This document shows positions 1 through 8,236 of a DNA stretch of 45,193 nt, piece after piece. How positions within the stretch are numbered: the stretch's first letter is position 1; every line of letters begins with the position of its first letter. The notes under the pieces were generated by a model. It did not search any database and was not told where the DNA came from. It saw nothing but the letters and a program-made list of their open reading frames with translations. This DNA comes from PNMQ01 sp964478775 (lineage in GTDB: Bacteria > Pseudomonadota > Alphaproteobacteria > Paracaedibacterales > CAIOTO01): the NCBI GenBank assembly GCA_964478775.1, contig CAYZJC010000010.1, positions 1-45,193 of the forward strand, in the 5' to 3' direction. The translations under genes and the position numbers were made by a program.

Positions 1-139
1 GCATTGACTGTGTCAGCTGGAATTTGCGTGGCTTGTTCGGGTATGTTTGTTGATGCAGCAGGTGAACTGGCTTGGGGTATGACAGCATTGACTGTGTCAG
101 CTGGAATTTGCGTGGCTTGTTCGGGTATGTTTGTTGATG
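1..139. repeat. 84-bp-period tandem repeat at window edge
   Basis: Bases 1-55 recur exactly at 85-139, so the period is 84 bp (28 codons) and the repeat is in frame. It encodes two copies of a segment beginning STNIPEQATQIPADTVNA, separated by VIPQASSPAA. The copy at 1-55 touches the window edge, so the array may continue to the left. Confidence 0.9.
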
Positions 140-1082
140 GCGTTTGAGATGTAGTTGGCATTGGAGCTGTTTGTTGTATAATGACGGATGCAGGAGGGGT
201 TAGCATTGAAACGGTGGGTACTGTTAATGTCTGTATAGTATTTGGAAGACTTACGGTGTTATTGGGTATCATAATTGATGGGTAGCCAGCATAACCATAA
301 GGGGTTTGATTAGGGTAGGGTTGTTGGTATTGTTGTGCCGAAGAAATATAAGGCGATGGGTAGTACTGTTGTGGGTGCATTGGATTGGGGGAAGGATATT
401 GCGGTGCATAAGGCATACCCCCATATGGTGGATAAGATCCATACCCAGGTGGGAGAGGGGGCGGTGCGTAAGCAGAAAAGTAGCTGTCTCTTGCAATGCG
501 CCTTTTTTTCCGTGACATTCTTTTCTTATATGCTAAATCTTCTACAGCAATACTTTGATCCGTTTCATTTACATCAGGCGGCAGTAGATGTTCATTTGAA
601 AGTGCAGATGATTTTTTGTTTTTAACCTCATTTTGACCTTCAAATTTTGTATTAGAATTGTTTTTGTCTGTTGGTTGCGGTGTCAGGTTTGATGTGTTGC
701 TTTTTATTTGTTCAATATCAGCAACCATTTTAGCAAGGTTGTCATTGGTTTGATTGACTTTGTTTGCCGACTGAGCAACATTTTGTTCAGTTTCATTCAT
801 GCGTTGTTTTAAATCATTTACATCTCCCGCTAGGCTTTCAATAGTTGGTGGAGGTGTAGGAACTAAAGTTGCGACTGCAAACGGGGTGTTTGTTGGTGTC
901 TGTGCATTGCTATTGTTTATGTTTTGATTGCCATTTATGGTTGATGTGGATTGGCCTGCGGATTGACCTGTCGTATTTGTAATGTAAGCGGAAATAAAAA
1001 AAGCGGTGAAAAGGATAATCAATACACTTTTTATTAAGTGTGATTGATTGAAGTATTGAAGTATTTTATATTTATTTTTCAT
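1..1082 (-). CDS. Membrane-anchored coiled-coil, Pro/Tyr-rich protein (C-terminus outside window)
   Basis: The reading frame opens with ATG at 1082-1080 and runs off the left edge without a stop, giving 360 residues. The start is MKNKYKILQYF, followed by one hydrophobic segment (about residues 19-37) that could be an uncleaved signal anchor. A Ser/Thr/Asn/Gln-rich linker comes next, then a predicted coiled coil (about residues 85-125, with DVNDLKQRMNETEQN). A basic patch, KKRMSRKKRRIAR, follows, then a Pro/Tyr/Gly/Gln-rich low-complexity region with many PYG, YPP and PQY tripeptides. The visible end is a tandem 28-residue repeat. No catalytic motif is visible. The layout (anchor, coil, Pro-rich stretch) recalls envelope-spanning proteins such as VirB10/TraB types, but that is only a resemblance and the diagnostic C-terminal domain would lie outside the window. 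It lies downstream of the Cys-repeat gene on the same strand. Confidence 0.75.
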   Translation of the reverse strand, partial: MKNKYKILQYFNQSHLIKSVLIILFTAFFISAYITNTTGQSAGQSTSTINGNQNINNSNAQTPTNTPFAVATLVPTPPPTIESLAGDVNDLKQRMNETEQNVAQSANKVNQTNDNLAKMVADIEQIKSNTSNLTPQPTDKNNSNTKFEGQNEVKNKKSSALSNEHLLPPDVNETDQSIAVEDLAYKKRMSRKKRRIARDSYFSAYAPPPLPPGYGSYPPYGGMPYAPQYPSPNPMHPQQYYPSPYISSAQQYQQPYPNQTPYGYAGYPSIMIPNNTVSLPNTIQTLTVPTVSMLTPPASVIIQQTAPMPTTSQTPSTNIPEQATQIPADTVNAVIPQASSPAASTNIPEQATQIPADTVN

Positions 1083-1168
1083 ATGATGAGTATATTTTGT
1101 TTCATATTACCATATTAAACCCACTATATTAACAAATGATAAAAATAATATTTATTTTATCAACCTTA

Positions 1169-1207
1169 ACAATGAAGTGTGATTTCAGGTTGAAAACACT
1201 TCATTGT
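1169..1207 (-). terminator. 12-bp inverted repeat after the Cys-repeat gene
   Basis: ACAATGAAGTGT at 1169-1180 and ACACTTCATTGT at 1196-1207 are perfectly complementary, with a 15-nt spacer. The structure begins 17 nt after the stop codon (1224-1226) of the minus-strand Cys-rich gene. There is no clean T-run after the stem on the minus strand, so it may be a weak terminator, an mRNA-stabilising hairpin or a binding site. It separates the Cys-rich gene from the next minus-strand gene (start 1082). Confidence 0.45.
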
Positions 1208-1223
1208 CATAAGTGTGGTAAAA

Positions 1224-4200
1224 TTAGAATAACCCTTTTTTCTTCTTCTTTTTCTTTTTCTTGTTTGGGGGAAGGTTTACACAAGTGTTTGTTGTTAATG
1301 CTGCGTTTGTAGCCTCATCAGTTGTATTTTGTATGGCACATATGAGTTCTCCATCACATTCAAAACCGCCTTGGCCGCAAGGTAATTCATCTGGCACCAT
1401 ACAAGTTGCTTGCCCTGCAACGCACGCTGCACCAATGCAAGCTTTATAGAGTGGTGACTGCCCAGAAGGAATTAAGTGACAAATTGTATCCTCTCCACAA
1501 ACTGAGCCGCCCTGACCGCACGGTATAGCAGCTATGGCAACGCATCTATTCGTGCTTACACTGGCATCTGTTGCGGTTGCAAAACTGCTTTGTAGTAAGC
1601 ATTGTGAACCTGTANNNNNNNNNNNNNNNNNNNNNNNNNNNNNNNNNNNNNNNNNNNNNNNNNNNNNNNNNNNNNNNNNNNNNNNNNNNNNNNNNNNNNN
1701 NNNNNNNNNNNNNNCTGTAACAAGTCTTGCCTGCATCACAAACTGAGCCCCCCTGACCACAAGGTATAGCAGCTATGGCAACGCATCTATTTGTGCTTAT
1801 ACTGGCATCTGTTGCGGTTGCAAAACTGCTTTGTAGTAAGCATTGTGAACCTGTAGCACAACTAAGGCCGCCCTGTCCACATGGTAATTGGTTTGCCACC
1901 ATACAGCTTGACTGGCCTGTTGGACACGCCGCACCAACACAAGTTCTATAAAGTGGAGATTGCGCAGATGGATTACTGTAACAAGTCTTGCCTGCATCAC
2001 AAACTGAGCCCCCCTGACCACAAGGTATAGCAGCTATGGCAACGCATCTATTTGTGCTTATACTGGCATCTGTTGCGGTTGCAAAACTGCTTTGTAGTAA
2101 GCATTGTGAACCTGTAGCACAACTAAGGCCGCCCTGTCCGCATAGTAATTCCGTTTTAGGTCTACAGGTATTGCTTGGAAGGCTAAGACAATTACCTGAG
2201 GAACAAACTGCATTAGTGTTTGCCAGCATACATACCTTTGACGCATCATCACAACGTGAACCCATTTTCCCACATGGAAGCAAAGACAGCTGTGTACACT
2301 TATTCGTCTGATGAGTTAAACATGTTCCACTTAAACAAGGGGTTAAATTGTCTGTAAGCGTGCATATGGAATCAGCTGGGCAAACTGGCCCACCTTTACC
2401 GCAGTCTGCATTTTCACTGGTCTTACAAAATGAACGTGTGTCATTTGCACATGTCTCATCTTGACAAGGGGCAGAACCATCTGCAATGGCGCAAAATTCA
2501 GTTGGGGCGTTCGTGCACATAAAGCCGCCTCTACCACAAGAGGCGCTGCTTTTCGCAACACATATATTGCCGGTTTGTTTTAGGCAATCCCCCGTATTGC
2601 ACTGTTTAGATTTGTCTGCATACATACAAATTTCATTTGCATTGGTACACAAGCTTCCTTTGTTACCACACGGCAACGTAGAGGTTGCAACACACGTACT
2701 TGTTGAGTTTTTAAGGCATTCACCAGATTCACAAACATCGCTTTTATTTGCGAGCATGCATATTTGATCGGCGCTACATAAACTTCCCCCTCTACCACAT
2801 GGAATTTGCGTAAATGGTACACATACATTTCCTGCTTTCATGCATGCAGCATCTGTACATAAAGCTGTTTTATCAGCTGACATACATTGTTGTTGATCTG
2901 GACATGTTCTACCCCCATTACTACAAGGAAGCAGGGCAGGGTCTTTGCACATTGATGTTGAAACAAGCATACATGAACCACTTAAACAGACAGATGAATT
3001 ATCTCCAACTAAACAGACCTTAGCGTCACTACAAGCTGTACCCCCTTTTCCGCATGGCAAAACATTTGGCAACTTGCATGTTCCGCTACCCGGTGTTTTG
3101 CAACTATCTATTGTACAGGGGGCAAGATTATCATTTTTTATGCAAATTGTTTGTAGTGCTGAATCTGTGGCGCTTGGACACATTAACCCGCCTTGCCCGC
3201 AAGGTGTTTTATCTGCTGTTGCTGGAACCTGACAAGTTGTTGTTGGGGTGAGTCTGCAATCGTCTAGTGCATTGCACAATGTTTGGTCAAGTTTTAAGCA
3301 GCTTTGGCCAAGTGGGCATAAAGTCCCCCCTTTTCCGCATGGTAGCATCGTTGGGGAAACACAAGAAGAACCAGGTGCGCCTGCTACGGCAGCATAAGAG
3401 TCTTGACAGCTATCTCCGAGATTACACAATCCAGAGCCATCGCTTTTTGCACATACAGTTCCGTTGGCAGCAGGGCAAGCGGTTCCACCAAAACCACAAG
3501 AAATTAAATGAGGTAATATGCACTGTGTTTGATTATCATTAACGCAAGAGTTACCAGCTTTACATCTTGCAAAATTTTTATCCGCGCATATTTTTCCACT
3601 GTCACAAGCTATTCCCCCTTTTCCACAAGGCAATTGTTCTGGCAAAATACAGATGTTTGTCGGTAAGGCCATGCAGTTGTCGTCTTTGCATTGTAAGGTG
3701 CGTGTAGAAAGCGCGCATATTTTACCATTTTCTCTCGCAAGGCCGCCTTTACCACAAACAAGATTTATAGAAGGTATACACATGTTATCTGTTTTGCTTA
3801 AACACTCTCCATGTGCGCAGATACGACTTAAATCTGCACTGGCACATACGTTGCCTGCCGGACAAGCCGCCCCACCTTTACCGCAAAGGAGCTCTTCTAC
3901 TTGAATACACTTATTGGTTTGATTATTAAAGCATGAACCGTCATTGCATAACGCATTTAATGCAGAAAGTGCGCACACTTTTCCTGTTGCACATAGCTTT
4001 CCACCCTTGCCACACGGTAATTCTTGAGGTAAAACACATTTGTTATCAGTTTTGTTTAAACATATACCACTGTCACACTTTTGAGACGCATCTGCTAGAA
4101 CACACATCTGTTCTTTTCCATCTTGTGTGGCAGGGCAAAGTGAGCCACCTTTACCACATGGAAGAACGCTTGGTGTTACACAAGCTGCCCCTAATTGAGA

Positions 4201-5400
4201 GGTGCCACTACCATAGGCTTGTGTGCAAGGTTCATTAATTCTACATATGTCAGACTCATCTGCCTTCGCACACACTGTGCCAGTGCCGCTTGGACAAGCA
4301 ATGCCGCCCATCCCACAAGCTAGATCTGTCATCAGCTGGCAAGTTGAGGAAGCATAAGCACTGCAAGCATCACCCTCATTACACTTTGTCATGTCTGGCT
4401 TTGTGCACACTTTATTGTCTGCGCAAGCAACGCCGCCTTTGCCACATGGCAATGCTCCTTTAGGCATGCATTTGTTATCCTGTTTATTTAAACATGAACC
4501 ACTGTCACACTTTTGAGACGCATCTGCTAGAACACACATCTGTTCTTTTCCATCTTGTGTGGCAGGGCAAAGTGAGCCACCTTTACCACATGGAAGAACG
4601 CTTGGTGTTACACAAGCTGCCCCTAATTGAGAGGTGCCACTACCATAGGCTTGTGTGCAAGGTTCATTAATTCTACATATGTCAGACTCATCTGCCTTCG
4701 CACACACTGTACCAGTGCCGTTTGGACAAGCAATGCCCCCCATGCCACATGCTAGATCTGTCATCAGCTGGCAAGTTGAGGAAGCATCTTCAACACAAAC
4801 ATCACCCTCATTACACTTTGTCATATCTGGCTTTGTACACACTTTATTGTCTGCGCAAGCAACACCGCCTTTGCCACAGGGCAATGCTATTTTAAGCATG
4901 CACTTATTCGTTGTTCGCTCTAAGCAAGGCCCACTATTGCAAATTGTTTGGTTGTCATCTAAGGCGCAAATGGCTTTAGGATCATCGCAGCGTTTTCCAC
5001 CTTGACCGCAAGGCAACACTTCGACGTTTTGACAACTCGATAATAGTTTGTCTGCGCACGAGGTATCATTACAGATGGCACTCATGTCAGCCTTAATACA
5101 TTTTTTTCCCTGAAAGCAAAGTGTTCCCCCAATACCGCAAGGTAATAAATTTAAAGGCGGTGGGGCACAACGTGTCGTGCTTAACGACAGACAGTCTGAA
5201 GTGTTACAATATTTTAAAGCATTTCCTTGTTCATCAAACGAAAGACATGCCTGATTTGCTCGTTCACAAACCGTTCCACCTTTTCCGCATGGGGCATTAT
5301 TATTTTCAGCATAAGTATGGCTTGCGTTTATTAAAAATATATTTATAAAAAAAATAATAAGAAAATTAATCATTTTAAATCGTGAATAAACTGTCGACAT
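1224..5400 (-). CDS. Giant exported Cys-rich CGxGG-repeat protein (interrupted by assembly gap)
   Basis: Not a family I can name. The N-terminus MSTVYSRFKMINFLIIFF...SHTYA is a signal peptide; M10 is an alternative start. The rest is about 30 consecutive units of 40-53 residues. Each opens with a motif like LPCGKGGxxC and has two to four further Cys near the pattern C-x-D-x-x-x-x-C...C...C, which suggests many small disulfide-bonded modules on the cell surface or secreted. Unit 12 lacks its second Cys (GLAREN) and unit 18 has CSNGG. The C-terminus is nine lysines then GLF. The frame changes across the N run at 1615-1714. Replacing the 100 Ns by the 120 bp expected from the 261-bp repeat gives 4197 bp, an exact 1398-codon frame plus stop. 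The break is therefore an assembly gap, not a mutation. The array size in the real genome may be larger. A role in adhesion or host interaction is inference only. Confidence 0.85.
1386..2148 (-). repeat. 261-bp two-unit tandem repeat (three copies, one spanning the gap)
   Basis: Units 24-25, 26-27 and 28-29 of the Cys-rich protein form an 87-residue (261 bp) repeat. Bases just right of the gap (from 1715) match those from 1976, an offset of 261. The first two copies are almost identical in DNA. The third, next to unit 30, has diverged (GEDTIC for DAGKTC, HLIPSG for YSNPSA). With a 120-bp gap the block measures 783 bp, exactly three periods. Confidence 0.9.
1615..1714. other. Assembly gap (100 N) inside tandem repeat
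   Basis: A run of 100 N, a conventional placeholder. The left flank ends with the bases found at 1851-1855 of the neighbouring repeat copy, and the right flank resumes with those found at 1976. The sequence missing by homology is therefore 120 bp, or 120 bp plus whole multiples of 261. Confidence 0.95.
4021..4884 (-). repeat. 432-bp three-unit duplication in the Cys-rich gene
   Basis: Units 4-6 and units 7-9 are a tandem duplication of 144 codons (43+53+48 residues); the block is 864 bp, exactly two periods. Matching DNA words lie 432 bp apart, for example TTGAGACGCA at 4081 and 4513. Only a few codons differ (PNGTG/PSGTG, DVCVED/DACSAY, SGSC/SGIC), so the event is recent. Confidence 0.92.
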
Positions 5401-5505
5401 ATCTTATATCCGTTCGCGAGACTTTATTGTATTGACATAAGCATATGAGATAGGCTTATTAAATTCATTTTAATGTTGATTTATTAATAAAAAGTTTTAT
5501 TTAAC

Positions 5506-5534
5506 AAAAAAAGTCACTTGCAAGCGCAAATGAC
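5506..5534 (-). terminator. Rho-independent terminator after 5565-7448
   Basis: Read on the minus strand, GTCATTTGC and GCAAGTGAC (5534-5526 and 5521-5513) form a 9-bp stem with one G-T wobble and a 4-nt loop, followed by seven T (5512-5506). It begins about 30 nt after the stop codon of the Gly/Pro/Tyr-rich protein gene. Confidence 0.75.
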
Positions 5535-5564
5535 ATGTTTTTCTAATTTTTGTTTATCTGTTGA

Positions 5565-7448
5565 TTAAAATTTAAAGGGACTTGTGTCTAAATTATTTGG
5601 CATAGCCACTTGTGAAGTTTCAGAAAGGGCTTTAAATTGTTTGACATCTAACACGATGATCGCTTCATCTTTCTTTGCTTCAGCTGTTGCTGGAACTGCT
5701 TGATCAGCAGGGGGTACAACTGCAGCTTTGCTAATATTACTGATATCAAGCTGCCAGTAAGCAAATGGTTTTTCCATATTCTCTAATTGCTCTGCCAAGA
5801 CCTTATTATTTATTTTGATAAAGGCTATCAATTTTTCAAGTGAAGCATTCCATTTAACAAGGTAAGCATCAGAATTTGTTTTGTCAGCTGCATTAGAGCC
5901 TTGGTAGTCAAGTAGTAATGCCATCACTTTTATACAGCTAATTGCCCTTGTGACATCCGCTTTGCTAATGGCGTCATCTAAATATCCTTGCATGCGATCA
6001 AACGCTGTTTTGGTAGTTTCATAAGTTATAAAGCTGTTAAATACAAGTAAAGATTGAACTTGATTCATCAAATAGATGCCTTTGTTTTCATCCATACTTG
6101 ACACGTTGATTTCTGCAGCATCAGGGTTTGCATCTTTCGAGTCGGCTGAAACCACTGCTGCGGCAGCAACTGGAGTATTGGCTTTTCCAATTAAATCTAT
6201 GGCTAAAAGAAATCCGGTGTTGGTTTCTACAGCAGACTTATCTTTCCATGAAGTTGATTTGGCATCCTTCGCTAAATACTTCAGATTCATCTTCGTAAGT
6301 TCTGTAATTAACTCAGAATGTTTCAACGTTTTAACGAAATCTTTAGCCACTGCTCTTACAATTGGTGAGTTTGTATACTCTATTGCTGATAGTGCACGAT
6401 AAACCATGGGGTCTGGGGTATATAAAGGCACAGTTGGGCGAGGGGTGCACCAAAAACCATAAGACGTTGCCATATACATTAAGCTGTCTAAATAGCCTCT
6501 TCGCAAAGCCAAGTCTTGTGCTATCCAAAAAGCAATAACGTTTTGTTCAACACCAAAGAAGCCATTTTTGAGTTTTGCTTTAAATAAAGCATCTTCATTT
6601 TTAATAGATTGTGGGATAACATCCACATCTTCAACTACTTGTTTAATTGGTGCTGCTGGGCTTGCTACCACCTCTTTTTTTACGATCACTTTTGTTACAG
6701 GCGCCACAACTTCCTCTTGTATGATTTCAGGCAGTGTATCTTCATCATCTATTTCAATATTTGGAAAGTTAGCATTTGGAAGGTGTTGTTGATATTGCCA
6801 CGCAACTTGGCCACTTGGAATTTTTGGAGCTTTAATATTAACTTGATATTGCGCTGAGGGTAGATTCATTTGTGCATTACCATAATAACCGCCCTGCGCG
6901 TACATACCTTGCCCACCAGTATTCATTGCAGGGTAGGGGGGGTGTTGTTGCGCCGGAAAGGGAGGCTTGTTGTTAAAATTTCCACCCATAGTTGGCTGGG
7001 CTTGAAACTGTGCATAGCCATAAGGTGAATAACCATTGGTGTTCATATTTGCTTGACCATTGACCCCAAAGCCAATCCCAAAACCGCCTTGTTGTTGTGG
7101 CATGCCGATATTGACATTGAATCCTCCCGCACCACCAGCCATTTGCCCTGGTCCCATCATGCCTGGGTAACCATAGTAACCATTCATTTGTGCAGCGGGA
7201 AATTGTGGTTGAGAGGGCATAGGCACTAGACAAGCTTCTGCAGCTCTACTTTGAGGTCTCGGATTATTAACAACAGCAGGCTTTTTTATAACAACAGCTC
7301 CGTCGCCTTGTGCTGGGGTGGTGACTGCAGGTTTTGCAACTACTACTGCGACTCCATCACCTTGTGCTGTTGCATGCCGTTGACTTGCGCATAAAGACAG
7401 TAGTAAAAATAAAGTGATGTATGAGTAGCTCGATTTTTTTTGTTGCAT
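5565..7448 (-). CDS. Exported protein with Gly/Pro/Tyr/Met-rich region and helical C-terminal domain
   Basis: 627 residues from ATG 7448. An in-frame GTG at 7469 would add seven residues, but the ATG gives the cleaner signal peptide (MQQKKSSYSYITLFLLLSLCAS, likely cut near ATA-Q). Residues of about 25-70 contain a short repeat of the type AQGDGxxVVxKPAV. Residues of about 80-240 are low complexity, rich in Gly, Tyr, Pro, Asn, Met and Gln (GYYGYPGMMGPG, GGFNVNIG). An acidic/valine-rich linker follows (DDEDTLPEIIQEEVVAPV). The last 340 residues look like an ordinary soluble helical domain (FFGVEQNVIAFWIAQDLALR). I recognise no family. It sits between the PLD-type nuclease and the Cys-repeat gene on the same strand and has its own terminator. 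Confidence 0.8.
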   Translation of the reverse strand: MQQKKSSYSYITLFLLLSLCASQRHATAQGDGVAVVVAKPAVTTPAQGDGAVVIKKPAVVNNPRPQSRAAEACLVPMPSQPQFPAAQMNGYYGYPGMMGPGQMAGGAGGFNVNIGMPQQQGGFGIGFGVNGQANMNTNGYSPYGYAQFQAQPTMGGNFNNKPPFPAQQHPPYPAMNTGGQGMYAQGGYYGNAQMNLPSAQYQVNIKAPKIPSGQVAWQYQQHLPNANFPNIEIDDEDTLPEIIQEEVVAPVTKVIVKKEVVASPAAPIKQVVEDVDVIPQSIKNEDALFKAKLKNGFFGVEQNVIAFWIAQDLALRRGYLDSLMYMATSYGFWCTPRPTVPLYTPDPMVYRALSAIEYTNSPIVRAVAKDFVKTLKHSELITELTKMNLKYLAKDAKSTSWKDKSAVETNTGFLLAIDLIGKANTPVAAAAVVSADSKDANPDAAEINVSSMDENKGIYLMNQVQSLLVFNSFITYETTKTAFDRMQGYLDDAISKADVTRAISCIKVMALLLDYQGSNAADKTNSDAYLVKWNASLEKLIAFIKINNKVLAEQLENMEKPFAYWQLDISNISKAAVVPPADQAVPATAEAKKDEAIIVLDVKQFKALSETSQVAMPNNLDTSPFKF

Positions 7449-7637
7449 AATAGTTGGGCCCTGTCGCACATATAATTGCTCTTAGTTGAATCGTAACAAA
7501 AGAAAACTAACAAAAAGTTAAGAATTTAAAAAATAAAAGGACTTTTAGGAAATGTTTATAAAGGTTTTTATTCTTGTTAAATAAAATGAGTCACTTTGCT
7601 GATGATTTATCTGCATATTCTGTCACAGTTTATAAAC

Positions 7638-8210
7638 TTAAGGAATGCTGGTAGAAGATTGAAGTCTGATTTTAAAGTTTTGGACATAACTTTTCGCTGT
7701 GGCTTGGTGCGATATAAATAACACATTTTCAGCATTCCTATTTTCAGCGCTATAACTAAAATTATACGAACCCGTAATGACCAACTTTTCATCGATGATG
7801 ATGATTTTATTGTGAGCAATTGCGGGTTTGTGGTCTATAAAGGTTGGTATGTTTACATTTTTTAAGGTGGTAAGCTGACTTTTAGGGGCCTTAAGCTGGC
7901 TTTTATCAACGATAACGGTCACAGTTACCCCACGTAGCTTAGCGCGTTTTAAAGCAGAACTGATTTGAGGTAAGGTAAAACTGTAGGCCTGCATATAAAT
8001 GCTATGTTGCGCTTGGTCAATGGCGTGAATGATTTTAGGTAAGCAGGCCTGGCTTGGGGTGAAACAACTTTCGATTTTCTCTATCGATGCGTGTTGCGTC
8101 GGGTCAGGATTTGCCTTGTTAAAGTCAGTATAAATCAGCCTTTGTGTAATAAGGCCTAATGCAAAGACTATGCAGTAGGCCCCTATACGTTTTGTGTTAT
8201 GTTTTAACAT
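7638..8210 (-). CDS. Phospholipase D-type (single HKD) nuclease or lipase, exported
   Basis: 190 residues from ATG 8210; an in-frame TTG at 8231 is an alternative start, and no clear ribosome binding site separates the two. A short hydrophobic segment (IGAYCIVFALGLITQRLIY) acts as signal peptide or anchor. The catalytic motif is complete: HNKIIIID followed by GSYNF, matching the family pattern HxKx4Dx6GSxN. Only one HKD motif is present, as in the homodimeric Nuc/EndA-type nucleases and the small Pld of Rickettsia. Whether it cleaves DNA or phospholipid cannot be told from sequence. The gene lies 26 bp after the flavoenzyme gene on the same strand and precedes three other exported proteins, which fits an extracytoplasmic role. 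Confidence 0.85.
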   Translation of the reverse strand: MLKHNTKRIGAYCIVFALGLITQRLIYTDFNKANPDPTQHASIEKIESCFTPSQACLPKIIHAIDQAQHSIYMQAYSFTLPQISSALKRAKLRGVTVTVIVDKSQLKAPKSQLTTLKNVNIPTFIDHKPAIAHNKIIIIDEKLVITGSYNFSYSAENRNAENVLFISHQATAKSYVQNFKIRLQSSTSIP

Positions 8211-8236
8211 CTTATTTAATTTATATTGCAAGCGGT

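Noticed and set aside
1..1082. VirB10/TraB-like type IV secretion component
   Set aside because: Only the general order anchor, coil, Pro-rich stretch is similar; the diagnostic C-terminal domain is not in the window and no other secretion genes are nearby.
2036..5005. Repeated open frames on the plus strand opposite the Cys-rich gene
   Set aside because: They are antisense shadows of the repeat units; the minus strand has the signal peptide and an unbroken frame of over 1200 codons.
1224..5400. Frameshift or pseudogene in the Cys-rich gene
   Set aside because: The frame change coincides with the 100-N gap and disappears when the gap is set to the 120 bp predicted by the repeat.
7628..7639. 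AGTTTATAAACT palindrome overlapping the PLD gene stop
   Set aside because: It is short, AT-only apart from the ends, and without a loop or T-run; no good case for a terminator or operator.
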